This document shows positions 32,259 to 41,390 of a stretch of DNA of 47,587 nucleotides, in pieces. How positions within the stretch are numbered: the stretch's first letter is position 1; every line of letters starts with the position of its first letter. Both the position numbers and the translations under genes were made by a program. The stretch lies in assembly GCA_958437935.1 (NCBI GenBank), contig CAUBPS010000018.1, positions 1 to 47,587 on the forward strand, read 5' to 3'. This stretch comes from an uncultured Collinsella sp. Its GTDB lineage: Bacteria > Actinomycetota > Coriobacteriia > Coriobacteriales > Coriobacteriaceae. A model generated the notes under the pieces. It did not search any database. It was not told where the DNA came from and worked only from the letters and a program-made list of their open reading frames with translations.

Positions 32259-34787
32259 ATGGCTAAAACACTGGGAACGCCGTGGCAAAAGCTGGGACAC
32301 GAGGTGCCGGCTTCCGAGCTCGAGGGTGTCGACCTGTACTGGCGCGCTTCGAACTATCTGTCCGTCGGCCAGATCTATCTTCGCTCCAACCCGCTGATGC
32401 GTACCGACTTTGTGGACGAGAAGACCGGTGAGACGCGTGACTTTGGTCGTCCGGACGTTAAGCACCGCCTGGTTGGCCACTGGGGCACCACGCCCGGCAT
32501 TAACTTCCTGTTCGGCCACGTCAATCGCCTCATCGCCGATCACAACCAGAACGCCATCTTCCTGATGGGCCCTGGTCACGGTGGTCCCGCCGGCACCGCC
32601 CAGTCGCTGCTCGACGGCACCTACCGCGAGATCCGTCCCGACATCACCGATGACGAGGCCGGCCTGCAGAAGTTCTTCCGCCAGTTCTCCTACCCCGGCG
32701 GCATTCCGAGCCACTTTGCGCCCGAGACGCCCGGCTCCATCCACGAGGGCGGCGAGCTCGGCTACACGCTCAGCCACGCCTACGGCGCTGTCATGGACAA
32801 CCCGAGCCTGCTGGCCATGGCCGTGGTGGGCGACGGCGAGTCCGAGACCGGTCCGCTTGCGACCTCTTGGCAGTCCAACAAGCTCGTGAACCCGGCAACC
32901 GACGGTATCGTCCTGCCGATCCTGCACCTCAACGGCTACAAGATCGCCAACCCCACCATCCTCGCCCGCGTGTCCGACGAGGAGCTCACCAAGTTCTTTG
33001 AGGGCATGGGCTACAAGCCGCACTTCTTTGTCGCTGGCTTTGACGACGAGAGTCACGCGAGCATCCATGAGCGTTTCGCCGCCCTGTTTGAGCAGGTCTT
33101 TGACGAGATCTGCGACATCAAGGCCACCGCTCAGGCCCAGGCAGCCGCGGGCGAGACCGTGGTCCGCCCGGCCTATCCCATGATCGTGTTCCGTACGCCC
33201 AAGGGCTGGACTTGCCCCAAGCACATCGACGGCAAGAAGACCGAGGACTCCTGGCGTGCCCACCAGGTGCCGCTGGCGAGCGCCAAGGACACCCACGAGC
33301 ACTTCCGCGTGCTACGCGAGTGGCTGCGCTCCTACAAGCCCGAGGAGCTCTTTACGCCCGAGGGTCAGGTGCGTCCCGAGGTGACGGCCTTTATGCCGAC
33401 CGGCGAGCTGCGCATCGGCGCCAACCCCAATGCAAACGGCGGCAAGGTGCGCCGCGAGCTTGAGCTGCCCGATGTCCACGCTCACGAGATTCCCGTTGCA
33501 GAGAAGGGCCACGGCTGGGGCTCCACCGAGGCCGCCCGCGTCTTTGGTGAGTACACCGCCGACGTCCTGGCCAAGAACATGGACGATTTCCGCATCTTTG
33601 GCCCCGACGAGACCGCGTCCAACCGCCTGCAGGCTGCCTACAAGGTGACCAAGAAGCAGTGGGACGCCGGCTTCTACGAGGACGAGGCCAACGACGAGCT
33701 GCTTGCCGGCTCCGGCAAGGTCGTCGAGCAGCTGTCCGAGCACCAGTGCGAGGGCTTCCTCGAGGCTTACGTGCTCACCGGCCGCTCCGGCGTGTGGAGC
33801 TCCTACGAGAGCTTTGTCCATGTGGTCGACTCCATGGTCAACCAGCACTGCAAGTGGCTCGAGGCTACCAAGCGCGAGATTCCGTGGCGTGCTCCCATTA
33901 GCGGCCTTAACATTTTGCTGTCGAGCCATGTCTGGCGCCAGGACCACAACGGATTCTCGCACCAGGACCCCGGCTTTATCGACCTGCTGCTCAACAAGGC
34001 CAACGACACGCACATCGTGAATGCCTACTATCCGGCCGACGCCAACATGGCCCTTGCCGTTGCCGAGCGCGTCTACCAGTCCACCGACTGCGTCAACGCC
34101 ATCTTCTGCGGCAAGCAGCCCGCCCCGACCTTCCAGACGGTCGACGAGGCAAAGGCCGAGCTCGCCGAGGGCGTCGCGACCTGGGAGTGGGCATCGACCG
34201 CCAACTCGCTCGCCGAGGCCGACGTCGTCGTTGCCACCTGCGGTGACGTGCCGACGCTCGAGGCTCTGGCGGCAACCGACATGCTGCGCGAGCTGGGCAT
34301 CAAGGTATGGTTCGTCAACGTGGTCGACCTGCTCAAGATCCAGAACGTCTGCGAAAACGACCAGGCCATCAGCGACGAGCGCTGGACTGAGCTGTTCGGC
34401 TGCGGCGAGAAGCCCGTTCTCTTTGCATTCCACGCCTATGCCGGCACGATTCGCCGTCTGATCTGGAACCGCCCCGGCCACGACGCCTTCCGCGTCCACG
34501 GCTACGAGGAGAAGGGCTCCACGACCACGCCGTTCGACATGCTGCGCCTGAACAACATGGACCGCTGGGCCCTGGCCGCCGACGTGCTGCGCATGGTCGA
34601 CGCCGATAAGTTTGCCAAGCAGATCAACGAGTGGGAGGCTTTCCGCACCGAGGCCTTTGAGTTCGCCTGCGACGAGGGCTACGATCACCCGGCCTTCACC
34701 GATTGGGTCTGGCCGGACGCCGCTGCCGCAACCGCAGCCGACGGCGCGCTTTCCGCAACGCAGTTAACTGCTGGCGACAACGAATAG
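32259..34787 (+). CDS. xfp: Xylulose-5-phosphate/fructose-6-phosphate phosphoketolase
   Basis: A TPP enzyme that cleaves xylulose-5-P or fructose-6-P to acetyl phosphate and a shorter sugar phosphate, the key step of phosphoketolase fermentation. The 842-residue protein has the family motifs LFGHVNRLIADHNQNA, MGPGHGGPA, FSYPGGIPSHFAPETPGSIHEGGELGY (residues along 145-172) and the TPP site GDGESETGPLA. The C-terminal part has FLSSH-type NILLSSHVWRQDHNG. The ATG follows GAAGGGA. LacI-type operators 70-100 nt upstream, plus the LacI gene next door, indicate sugar-dependent control. Codons are strongly C/G-ending, consistent with high expression. Confidence 0.96.
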   Translation: MAKTLGTPWQKLGHEVPASELEGVDLYWRASNYLSVGQIYLRSNPLMRTDFVDEKTGETRDFGRPDVKHRLVGHWGTTPGINFLFGHVNRLIADHNQNAIFLMGPGHGGPAGTAQSLLDGTYREIRPDITDDEAGLQKFFRQFSYPGGIPSHFAPETPGSIHEGGELGYTLSHAYGAVMDNPSLLAMAVVGDGESETGPLATSWQSNKLVNPATDGIVLPILHLNGYKIANPTILARVSDEELTKFFEGMGYKPHFFVAGFDDESHASIHERFAALFEQVFDEICDIKATAQAQAAAGETVVRPAYPMIVFRTPKGWTCPKHIDGKKTEDSWRAHQVPLASAKDTHEHFRVLREWLRSYKPEELFTPEGQVRPEVTAFMPTGELRIGANPNANGGKVRRELELPDVHAHEIPVAEKGHGWGSTEAARVFGEYTADVLAKNMDDFRIFGPDETASNRLQAAYKVTKKQWDAGFYEDEANDELLAGSGKVVEQLSEHQCEGFLEAYVLTGRSGVWSSYESFVHVVDSMVNQHCKWLEATKREIPWRAPISGLNILLSSHVWRQDHNGFSHQDPGFIDLLLNKANDTHIVNAYYPADANMALAVAERVYQSTDCVNAIFCGKQPAPTFQTVDEAKAELAEGVATWEWASTANSLAEADVVVATCGDVPTLEALAATDMLRELGIKVWFVNVVDLLKIQNVCENDQAISDERWTELFGCGEKPVLFAFHAYAGTIRRLIWNRPGHDAFRVHGYEEKGSTTTPFDMLRLNNMDRWALAADVLRMVDADKFAKQINEWEAFRTEAFEFACDEGYDHPAFTDWVWPDAAAATAADGALSATQLTAGDNE

Positions 34788-34809
34788 CATCCGGGACGGT
34801 CTCGCGCTG

Positions 34810-34894
34810 GGGCCGCCTCCGGGCGGGTGCCCTTCCTCTGAGAAGTGGGCTTCGCGAACTTCTCAGAGGAAGGGCACCCGCCCGGAGGCGGCCC
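34810..34894 (+). repeat. 37-bp perfect hairpin after xfp
   Basis: Arms 34810-34846 and 34858-34894 are perfect complements around an 11-nt loop. It starts 22 nt after the xfp stop and lacks a T run. It shares neither the ATTAA loop nor the core of the three nested elements. The remaining 235 bp up to the next gene hold no ORF or clear site that I can see. Confidence 0.8.
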
Positions 34895-35129
34895 TCTCGA
34901 CGGTTTCGATATGCGGGGGCTGATAATTTTTGATGTAATGGGGACTTTGCTGATGCTGCCTTGGAAACTGCGCATCTAACTTTGGTCAGCCAGAGATGTC
35001 TCCCCGGCCCTCGCCCGTATTGCCCCGCTGAGCGAGCCATAGACGCCACGCACCGATATGGTAAAGCGCTAGCTTGAAATTGGTGCTATATTCGGCTTGA
35101 GTTGTTTAATGCTAGTACGGGAGGCTGAT

Positions 35130-35618
35130 ATGGGGCTGTTCAAGAAGAAAAACCCGCAGGATGCCTTTGACCCTGGTGTGTTTACCATCACGGATACGAT
35201 TTTGGACCCGCCGCGGTTTACGTTTTTACCGGCTATCTACCAGGATGCTACGCGCCGCAAGTGGGCTGTGCATCAGCGCGGTGCGCAGCCAAAGATCTTT
35301 GACTATGCGGACGTGCTGCAGTGCGAGGTGGCCGAGGCTGGCGATCCGGAGGCCGACGAGACGCCTTCAAAACAGGAATTTGCCCAGCGTATTCTGGCAA
35401 ATCCTGCCAAGGCGGCAAAAATAAATGCGGCAAAGCGTAATATGTGTCTTGGTATGGGTGTTGTTGTGGCGGTCCAGACGGGAAAAGACGAGGTTTCTAA
35501 ATTAGAGATTCCCGTTATGACCGACGAAGTCAAACGCGATTCAAGCCTATATAAGTCGTATCGGAATGTCGCCGAGAAGATCAAGGCCGAGTTTGATGCC
35601 ATGGGAGGGCTGGCCTAA
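35130..35618 (+). CDS. Conserved-looking hypothetical protein
   Basis: A 162-residue cytoplasmic protein that I do not recognise. It opens with MGLFKKK, has no signal peptide or membrane segment, and contains a beta-rich middle (FDYADVLQCEVAEAG; MGVVVAVQTG; LEIPVMTDEV) and a helical Lys/Ala-rich C-terminus (YRNVAEKIKAEFDAMGGLA). ATG 35130 is preceded by GGGAGG at 6 nt. It sits 38 bp upstream of two GntR regulators but shows no obvious link to sugar metabolism. Confidence 0.75.
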   Translation: MGLFKKKNPQDAFDPGVFTITDTILDPPRFTFLPAIYQDATRRKWAVHQRGAQPKIFDYADVLQCEVAEAGDPEADETPSKQEFAQRILANPAKAAKINAAKRNMCLGMGVVVAVQTGKDEVSKLEIPVMTDEVKRDSSLYKSYRNVAEKIKAEFDAMGGLA

Positions 35619-35656
35619 TTCTGGCGACATACGTTTCTGAATGAGGAGTCTGTGCA

Positions 35657-36424
35657 ATGGCAGGCGAATCTTATGCAATTCCCCCCAAAGATCGTGCTGT
35701 TGAGGGAATTCTTTGGTACATCCAGCACCATCAGCTTACCGGCGGCGACCGCCTGCCGGCCGAGCGTGTGCTGTGCGAGGTTATTGGCGTTTCGCGTACG
35801 GCGTTACGTGCTGGCATCACGCGGCTCATTTCGTGCGGAACGCTCGAGAGCCGCCGCGGATCGGGCACGTATGTGTGTCCTCCCAAACCGCTGAATATCT
35901 TCCAGGAAACGTATAATTTCTCCGATGCCGTGCGGACTGCCGGCCTGCACCCCTCTTCGCGTTTGGTTTCCACCGAGACGGTCGAGGCAGATGAGGCGCT
36001 TGCCGACAAGCTTGGGGTTGCCGCAGGCGCTCCCTTGCTCCGCATGCAGCGCGTCCGTCTTATTGAGGACGAGCCGGCTTCAATCGAAACAGCCCATGTC
36101 AACCTGTCTCTTTGCCCGTCGCTTCCCGACCATGATTTTGAGCACGAGAGCCTCTACGACGTCTTGCTCAAAGAAGGCGGCGTGCGTGTTGAGCATGGAC
36201 GTGAGCATATCTCGATCTCGCGCTTGAACGCCGAGGAGGCCGAGCTTCTCCAACAAGAAGAGGGGACGCCGGTGTTCTACGAAAGCACGATTGAGTTTGA
36301 TAATGACATGCGCTTTGTGGAGCATTGCAAATCGGTGATTTTGCCCACGAAGTTCCGCTTTGCCGATAACGGTGAAAAGAATGGCATGAGGAGCGTGGCA
36401 GGTGAACAATGGCTGAAACAGTAG
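35657..36424 (+). CDS. GntR/HutC-family (UTRA) regulator 1 of the sugar-amine region
   Basis: A 255-residue regulator. The N-terminal winged helix has GGDRLPAERVLCEVIGVSRT followed by ALRAGITRLISCGTLESRRGSGTYV in sequence (residues about 30-75). A UTRA domain follows (PLLRMQRVRLIEDEPASIE; GVRVEHGREHISI). GAGGAGT precedes the ATG. Its last 16 bp overlap the second GntR gene, so the two are coupled. Both are probably local regulators of the PTS/deglycase genes that follow; the effector could be a fructoselysine-type phosphate, which is inference. Confidence 0.9.
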   Translation: MAGESYAIPPKDRAVEGILWYIQHHQLTGGDRLPAERVLCEVIGVSRTALRAGITRLISCGTLESRRGSGTYVCPPKPLNIFQETYNFSDAVRTAGLHPSSRLVSTETVEADEALADKLGVAAGAPLLRMQRVRLIEDEPASIETAHVNLSLCPSLPDHDFEHESLYDVLLKEGGVRVEHGREHISISRLNAEEAELLQQEEGTPVFYESTIEFDNDMRFVEHCKSVILPTKFRFADNGEKNGMRSVAGEQWLKQ

Positions 36425-37122
36425 ATGCCACTCCGGTTTATATGCGCATTCGACGTCGCATTGAGGAACGTATCGAGCGCGGCATATACCCCACGGGTTC
36501 GATGATTCCGTCCGAAAATGAACTTGCCGACGAGTTTGGCACGACGCGCCTGACCATTCGAAGTGCCGTCGATGAGCTGGTCCGTCGCGGCCAGATTCGT
36601 CGCGTCCGCGGAAAGGGCGCCTTCGTGGCGCAGAAAGTGCCTGCTATTTTTGAGCGTACGGTCGGCTTCCGTGAATCGGTCCGCGCCTCGGGAGGCGAGC
36701 CGTCCGTCCGTATCCTCGCGCGCTCCAAGCGCTACGCCGGACCGTACTATGCCGATTTGTTTGGCATTGCCGAGGATGACCCGCTCTATTCCATTCGACG
36801 TCTTAACTGTGTAAACGGCGACCCCGTATCGATCGAGACGGCGCTTATCCCCTGTCTGCTGTTCCCAACCATCGAAGAGATCGATGTGTCGGTCTTCAGT
36901 CTGTACGAGACCTATGAGATGCTGGGTCGAAAGCCGGTCATGGCGCAGGAAAAGCTCAATATCGAAGCGCTGGGCGCGCGAGACGCCGGTCTGCTTGGCC
37001 TGGAGCAAGGCGATCTTGCCTTGACGCTGGAATGCGTGAGCTATGACGCGAGCGGTCAGGCGATCGAGTACGTCAAGTCGTTCAACCGCGGCGATGCGGG
37101 TGGATATACCTATACGTACTAG
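36409..37122 (+). CDS. GntR/HutC-family (UTRA) regulator 2 of the sugar-amine region
   Basis: A 237-residue paralogue-type regulator, starting inside the end of regulator 1. The winged helix has GSMIPSENELADEFGTTRLT and the wing GQIRRVRGKGAFVAQ (residues about 28-75); the UTRA domain has LYSIRRLNCVNGDPVSIE and ends IEYVKSFNRGDAGGY. AGGTGA precedes the ATG. Tandem overlapping UTRA regulators are uncommon. They may sense two related ligands or act together at the GGTATCAAA-type sites downstream. Confidence 0.9.
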   Translation: MAETVDATPVYMRIRRRIEERIERGIYPTGSMIPSENELADEFGTTRLTIRSAVDELVRRGQIRRVRGKGAFVAQKVPAIFERTVGFRESVRASGGEPSVRILARSKRYAGPYYADLFGIAEDDPLYSIRRLNCVNGDPVSIETALIPCLLFPTIEEIDVSVFSLYETYEMLGRKPVMAQEKLNIEALGARDAGLLGLEQGDLALTLECVSYDASGQAIEYVKSFNRGDAGGYTYTY

Positions 37123-37180
37123 CTGGTGTTTTTGCATAACGGGCAGAAAAAGCCGACTGATTTCGAATCGTTAAGCAGGC

Positions 37181-37305
37181 TGTATATACAACCTTACATG
37201 GTTCAAAATCGACCGTTCGCCGATGGGGAAAGATTAGTCGGCAAATAGGTATCAAAAAGCCGTAACCTGTAACTGTGATTGGTATCAAATACTAATAATT
37301 TGTTA
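37181..37305 (+). promoter_or_regulatory. Control region of the first deglycase/PTS operon
   Basis: The region contains TGTATATACA (37181-37190), a typical UTRA-GntR palindrome, then the box ACCGTTCGCCGA (37212-37223). GGTATCAAA follows twice (37248 and 37281). The second copy is part of the inverted repeat GTATCAAAT (37282-37290) with ATTTGTTAC (37298-37306). Operator-like sites therefore lie at three levels above the ATG at 37318. Confidence 0.55.
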
Positions 37306-37317
37306 CGAGGTGAGACG

Positions 37318-38433
37318 ATGAAAATGCTCGATTACGTTCAGCTCGCCCATGTGCGTATGGGCGAGAACCTCGAGCGTTCGTCCGAGCTTGTACGCCAGCT
37401 CGTCGATATTTTCCAGTCCGCATCCTTTGGCGCGCTGCGTATCGTTGCCTCGGGTTCGTCCCGCCACGCCGCCGATTGCGCCCGCGATTACCTGCAGGAC
37501 GCACTGCAGATGCAGGTGTCCGTCGTGACGCCTGAGGCTTTTGTCGACTTTGAGCATGCCTATCCGCATAATGCGCTCAACATCGCTATTTCTCAGAGCG
37601 GCTATTCGACTAACACGATTGCGGCGCTCGATTTTATGCGAGCGCATGACATGGCAGCAGTTGCGCTCACGGCAAACGTCGAGGCTCCCATTAAGGATCA
37701 TGCCGATATCGTTCTCGACTACGGCGTGGGCGTCGAGTCGGTGGACTTTGTGACCTTGGGCGTCCAAACGCTCATCGAGTACCTGGTGCTCTTTGGCATT
37801 TACGGTGCTCAGGCACGCGGGACGATTGACGCCGATGGCGTCACCCAGCGCCTTGACGATCTGCGCGAGGCCATCCAGGCCAACGCCGCGATGTGCAAGA
37901 CCGCCGAGGCATATGTCCAAGATCATCTGCTCGAGCTGTCGGAGTACGTGCCGGCCATGGTTGTGGGTAACGGTCCCAACTATGGCGTTGCCGAAGAGGC
38001 GGCGCTCAAGCTGAGTGAGACTATCAAGATTCCGGCCATGCATCACGAGGGCGAGGAGTTCGTCCATGGTCCCGAGATGCAGATTACTCCGGGCTACCTG
38101 GTGTTTATCGTCGACGACCCTCAGGGCTCGGAGCGCCTGGCAAATATCGCCGACGCGCTGTCGAGGGTAACGAAAAAGGCCGTCCTGCTAACCATGTATC
38201 CCAAGGGCAAGGCACACGAGATTGCGGTGCCGCAGGTGGCTCCGCTGCTTGCCGCGATTCCCAACCTGGTGTTCTTCCAGACGATGGCGGCAATGGTCAC
38301 CGAGCGTCTGAACTCGTGGGACGTCCATCCGTATCTCGATGCCGTCTCCAAGCAAATGGAGGTTAAAGCGGAGGGCTACGAGGAATCGGTCAACACGCTT
38401 AAGGCCAAAGCAGCTGAGTGTTACGGAATGTAG
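37318..38433 (+). CDS. SIS-domain sugar-phosphate isomerase/deglycase (AgaS/GlmS-like, GfrE candidate)
   Basis: A 371-residue protein with two SIS domains, as in the GlmS isomerase half. The first has IVASGSSRHAADCARDYL and AISQSGYSTNTIAAL; the second has VVGNGPNYGVAEEAALKLSE. The catalytic Glu/His pair spaced by 16 residues as in GlmS is present: Glu234 in KLSET and His250 in EEFVHGP. In Salmonella gfr operons a protein of this kind beside a FrlB-like enzyme and a mannose-family PTS acts on glucoselysine-6-phosphate; that role is inferred here from context. I start at ATG 37318 with GAGGTGAG upstream. It leads the operon, 61 bp before the FrlB-like gene. Confidence 0.8.
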   Translation: MKMLDYVQLAHVRMGENLERSSELVRQLVDIFQSASFGALRIVASGSSRHAADCARDYLQDALQMQVSVVTPEAFVDFEHAYPHNALNIAISQSGYSTNTIAALDFMRAHDMAAVALTANVEAPIKDHADIVLDYGVGVESVDFVTLGVQTLIEYLVLFGIYGAQARGTIDADGVTQRLDDLREAIQANAAMCKTAEAYVQDHLLELSEYVPAMVVGNGPNYGVAEEAALKLSETIKIPAMHHEGEEFVHGPEMQITPGYLVFIVDDPQGSERLANIADALSRVTKKAVLLTMYPKGKAHEIAVPQVAPLLAAIPNLVFFQTMAAMVTERLNSWDVHPYLDAVSKQMEVKAEGYEESVNTLKAKAAECYGM

Positions 38434-38494
38434 GCGGGCGTTGTCGCTCGTTGGCATAGGGGATTGTTAAGGCATCCCCAGAAAGGAGAAGCAA

Positions 38495-39556
38495 ATGAAG
38501 GAAACCGAGAAGATCGAGATCATGAATTTCGACCAGGAGGGCTACCTCGAGGACGGCAAGGCGCTCTACGAGACCGGCAAGAAGATGACCGCGCTCGCCG
38601 ACAAGGTCGCCGACGAGGGCTACGACGCCGTGTTCCTGATGGGCGTGGGCGGCACCTGGGACGAGTTTATGCAGCTCGAGTACCTCATGAACAAGTTCGG
38701 CGACCGCGACCTGGAGGTCTACCTGATCCACGCCGCCGAGTGGAACGTTATGGGCCACAAGCGCATGACCGAGAAGTCCGTCGTGCTCACCGCCTCTGAG
38801 TCCGGCACCACCCCCGAGGTGCTCGAGGCCGTCAAGAAGATGAAGGACATGGGTGTGCGCGTCTACGCCATGACCAAGCCCGAGGGCCCCATCGGCCAGG
38901 CTGTCGGCGCCGAGAACTGCGTCGCTATGGCTTCTGACCATGGCTCCGGTGGCTGCGAGAAGGGCTACTACCTCGCCGACTGCTTCGGCCTGCGCCTCCT
39001 CAACCGTCGCGGTTGCTTCCCCAAGTTCGATCTGTTCATCGAGCAGACCAAGGACATCTGGAAGGATATGCTTGATATCCGCAAGCGCTTCGAGCCGCGC
39101 GCCGAGGAGCTAGCCAAGAAGTACGCCCTCGCGCCCTACACCATGTTCATCGGCTCCGGTGCCCTCTGGGGCGAGACCATCCTCTTCTCGATGTGCATCC
39201 TGGAGGAGATGCAGTGGAAGCGCACCCGCTACATCACCTCTGCCGACTTCTTCCACGGCACCCTTGAGCTCGTGGAGCCGGGCGTGCCCGTGTTCCTGTT
39301 CATGGGCGAGGACGAGTGCCGCAAGCTCGACGAGCGTGCTCGTGCATTCCTGACCCGTGGCGTGACCGGCGACACCGACATCAACATCATCGACACAGCC
39401 GAGTTCGCCATCCCGGGCCTTGACGACGATTTCCGCGTCATCGTTTCCCCGTGGATCCTGACGGTGCTCGTGACTGACCGCCTGGCTCGCTACTACGAGA
39501 CGGTCACCAAGCACAACCTCAAGTATCGTCGCTACTATCACCAGTTCGACTACTAA
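38495..39556 (+). CDS. FrlB-like fructoselysine-6-phosphate deglycase, copy A
   Basis: A 353-residue SIS-domain protein. It resembles E. coli FrlB and Salmonella GfrF, cleaving the Amadori product fructoselysine-6-phosphate to glucose-6-phosphate and lysine. Supporting motifs are VGGTWDEFMQ, ASESGTTPEVLEAVKKM and the FrlB-type end: FHGTLELVEPGVPVFLF followed by RRYYHQFDY. The catalytic pair has the FrlB/FraB spacing: Glu238 in EEMQW and His254 in FFHG. Nucleotides 38633-39316 appear identical to 46557-47240 in copy B, while the ends differ; 13 residues differ, all outside 25-274. AAAGGAG precedes the ATG. EIIA follows 42 bp later. Confidence 0.85.
   Translation: MKETEKIEIMNFDQEGYLEDGKALYETGKKMTALADKVADEGYDAVFLMGVGGTWDEFMQLEYLMNKFGDRDLEVYLIHAAEWNVMGHKRMTEKSVVLTASESGTTPEVLEAVKKMKDMGVRVYAMTKPEGPIGQAVGAENCVAMASDHGSGGCEKGYYLADCFGLRLLNRRGCFPKFDLFIEQTKDIWKDMLDIRKRFEPRAEELAKKYALAPYTMFIGSGALWGETILFSMCILEEMQWKRTRYITSADFFHGTLELVEPGVPVFLFMGEDECRKLDERARAFLTRGVTGDTDINIIDTAEFAIPGLDDDFRVIVSPWILTVLVTDRLARYYETVTKHNLKYRRYYHQFDY
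38633..39316. repeat. Near-perfect repeat with 46557-47240 (deglycase cores)
   Basis: By direct reading these 684 bp match 46557-47240 base for base, synonymous sites included. The nearest differences are at 38632 (GTG versus GTC) and 39317 (TGC versus AAC). Confidence 0.88.
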
Positions 39557-39598
39557 AGCCAAGCGCGGGGACGCGTCAGTCACGGAAGGATTCGCAGA

Positions 39599-40018
39599 AT
39601 GAGACAGTACATCATTGCCAGCCATGCACACTTCGCTACCGGCATCAAGGAGAGCATTGAGCTGCTCTCGGGCGCTCGCGACAACGTCCACGACCTTTCG
39701 ATGTTCGTCGACGATCGCATGGACGTGGCCGAGGAAGCCCAAAAGCTGCTGGCAGGCATGTCTGCCGACGATGATGTCGTCGTCTGCACCGACCTTTTTG
39801 GCGGCAGTGTGAACAACGAGTTCACCAAGATCGTCCAGACGCGTCCCCGCACCTACCTTGTCACCAACATGAACCTTCCGCTGCTCATCCAGCTGCTGTT
39901 CTCCGATGAGTCGGCGCCGGTTGAGGAGACGATTCGCGCCATCGTCGCTGCGGACGATACGCGCGTGAAGTTCGTCAATGACCTGTTGGTCGATGACGAC
40001 GAGGAAGAAGAGTTCTAA
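39599..40018 (+). CDS. PTS mannose-family EIIA component
   Basis: A 139-residue phosphocarrier. The N-terminal IIASHAHFATGI contains the phosphorylated His (His9), and VVCTDLFGGSVNNEF is the conserved active-site loop of the family. The C-terminus is acidic (DDDEEEEF). It accepts phosphate from HPr and passes it to EIIB. It lies between the deglycase and EIIB, and only one EIIA is encoded although EIIC and EIID are duplicated. Confidence 0.94.
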   Translation: MRQYIIASHAHFATGIKESIELLSGARDNVHDLSMFVDDRMDVAEEAQKLLAGMSADDDVVVCTDLFGGSVNNEFTKIVQTRPRTYLVTNMNLPLLIQLLFSDESAPVEETIRAIVAADDTRVKFVNDLLVDDDEEEEF

Positions 40019-40075
40019 TCCGCAGCACCTACTGACACGCCGTAAGACGGCACAAGACCTTTGGGGGGTCACATT

Positions 40076-40558
40076 ATGATTCAGCTACTTCGCGTCGACC
40101 ATCGTCTGCTTCATGGCCAGGTCGCAGTCTCTTGGGTCCAGGGCCTCGGCTCCAACTGCATCTTCTGCGTGGGCGACAAGGTCGCCAACGACCCGGTGTG
40201 GAAGACCACGCTCAAGATGGGTAAGCCTGCCGGTTGCAAGCTCGTCATCAAGGACATGGCGAATGCCATCGAGGCTATTAACTCGGGCGTGACCGACAAG
40301 TACAAGATGATCATCTGCGTCGCCACCATCGCCGAGGCAAAGCAGCTCGTTGACGGCTGCCCGCAGATTAAATCGATTAACCTGGGCAACACCAAGCCCA
40401 AGGACGAGAAGCGCCCCGACGCGCGTCAGGTCTCTCGCCAGATCTTCCTGACCGCGGCCGAGGAAGCCGATGTGCGCGAGATGCTGGACCGTGGCGTCGA
40501 GGTCGAGATTCGTCCTCTGGCCGATGACCCCAAGGTTGACTGCGCCAGCGTGCTCTAG
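40076..40558 (+). CDS. PTS mannose-family EIIB component
   Basis: A 160-residue protein with the EIIB-Man signature VDHRLLHGQVAVSW, in which His13 is phosphorylated, and the conserved INLGNTKPKD. I start at ATG 40076, 7 nt after a run of G; a TTG at 40061 is a frame extension only. It passes phosphate to the sugar during transport. It lies 58 bp before EIIC. The substrate is probably an Amadori compound given the adjacent deglycases, which is an inference. Confidence 0.95.
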   Translation: MIQLLRVDHRLLHGQVAVSWVQGLGSNCIFCVGDKVANDPVWKTTLKMGKPAGCKLVIKDMANAIEAINSGVTDKYKMIICVATIAEAKQLVDGCPQIKSINLGNTKPKDEKRPDARQVSRQIFLTAAEEADVREMLDRGVEVEIRPLADDPKVDCASVL

Positions 40559-40616
40559 GCGGTTAATTTCGAAGAGCCTCGTCTCTTCGTAGTGTCCTAT
40601 ATGGAAAGGGGGATGT

Positions 40617-41390
40617 ATGCTTACCCAAGCAATCCTCATCGGACTTATCGCCGCATTTGGTAAGTTCGACTACCAGCTCGGTACGCTCTATGCGTTCCGC
40701 CCCATCGTCCTGTGCCCGCTCGTGGGCCTGGTGCTGGGGGACCTGCAGTCCGGTCTCGCGATTGGCGCGAGCCTTGAGCTGCTGTTCATGGGTTCGATCT
40801 CCATCGGCGCCTACGTGCCACCCGATGAGACCATCGGCGGCGTGCTTGCCTGTGCCTTCGCTATTCAGCTGGGCCAGAGCACCGAGGCGGCCATTGCGCT
40901 CGCCATGCCCATCGCCACGCTGTGCCTTGCCATCAAGAACATCCTGAACGCGGCCCTGCCGATTCTGGTTGACCGCGCAGACGTCTTCTCTGCCCAAGGC
41001 AACCTCAAGGGCGTCTACGCGATGCACTTCCTGATTGGCTCCACGGGCGTCCTCATGGCGTTCCTGCTGTGCTCGCTGTCGTTCTACCTGGGCGCTGACG
41101 CGATCCAGGGCATGCTCGACTTCATCCCTGAGTTCGTCCTTGACGGCTTTGGCGTCGCCGCCAACATCCTGCCGGCCATGGGCTTCGCCATGCTCGGCCG
41201 CCTGGTGCTCACCAAGCAGCTCGTGCCCTTCTACTTCCTGGGCTTCCTGCTGTGCTCCTACGCCAACGTGCCCGTCCTCGGTGTCGCCCTGATCGCCATC
41301 ATCATCGGCATCGACAAGTTCGACCTGCTGGGACTCGGCGGAGCCCAGCCCCAGCTCTCCGCGGAAGGGGATGAGGACGATGACTTCTAG
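40617..41390 (+). CDS. PTS mannose-family EIIC, copy 1
   Basis: A 257-residue membrane channel component (MLTQAILIGLIAAFGKFDYQ at the N-terminus, then RPIVLCPLVGLVLGDLQSG). It pairs with EIID to form the transporter. Residues 182-257 are identical, also at nucleotide level, to the second EIIC, while residues 1-181 differ at many positions. The end overlaps the EIID start by 11 bp. AAAGGGGG precedes the ATG. Confidence 0.95.
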   Translation: MLTQAILIGLIAAFGKFDYQLGTLYAFRPIVLCPLVGLVLGDLQSGLAIGASLELLFMGSISIGAYVPPDETIGGVLACAFAIQLGQSTEAAIALAMPIATLCLAIKNILNAALPILVDRADVFSAQGNLKGVYAMHFLIGSTGVLMAFLLCSLSFYLGADAIQGMLDFIPEFVLDGFGVAANILPAMGFAMLGRLVLTKQLVPFYFLGFLLCSYANVPVLGVALIAIIIGIDKFDLLGLGGAQPQLSAEGDEDDDF

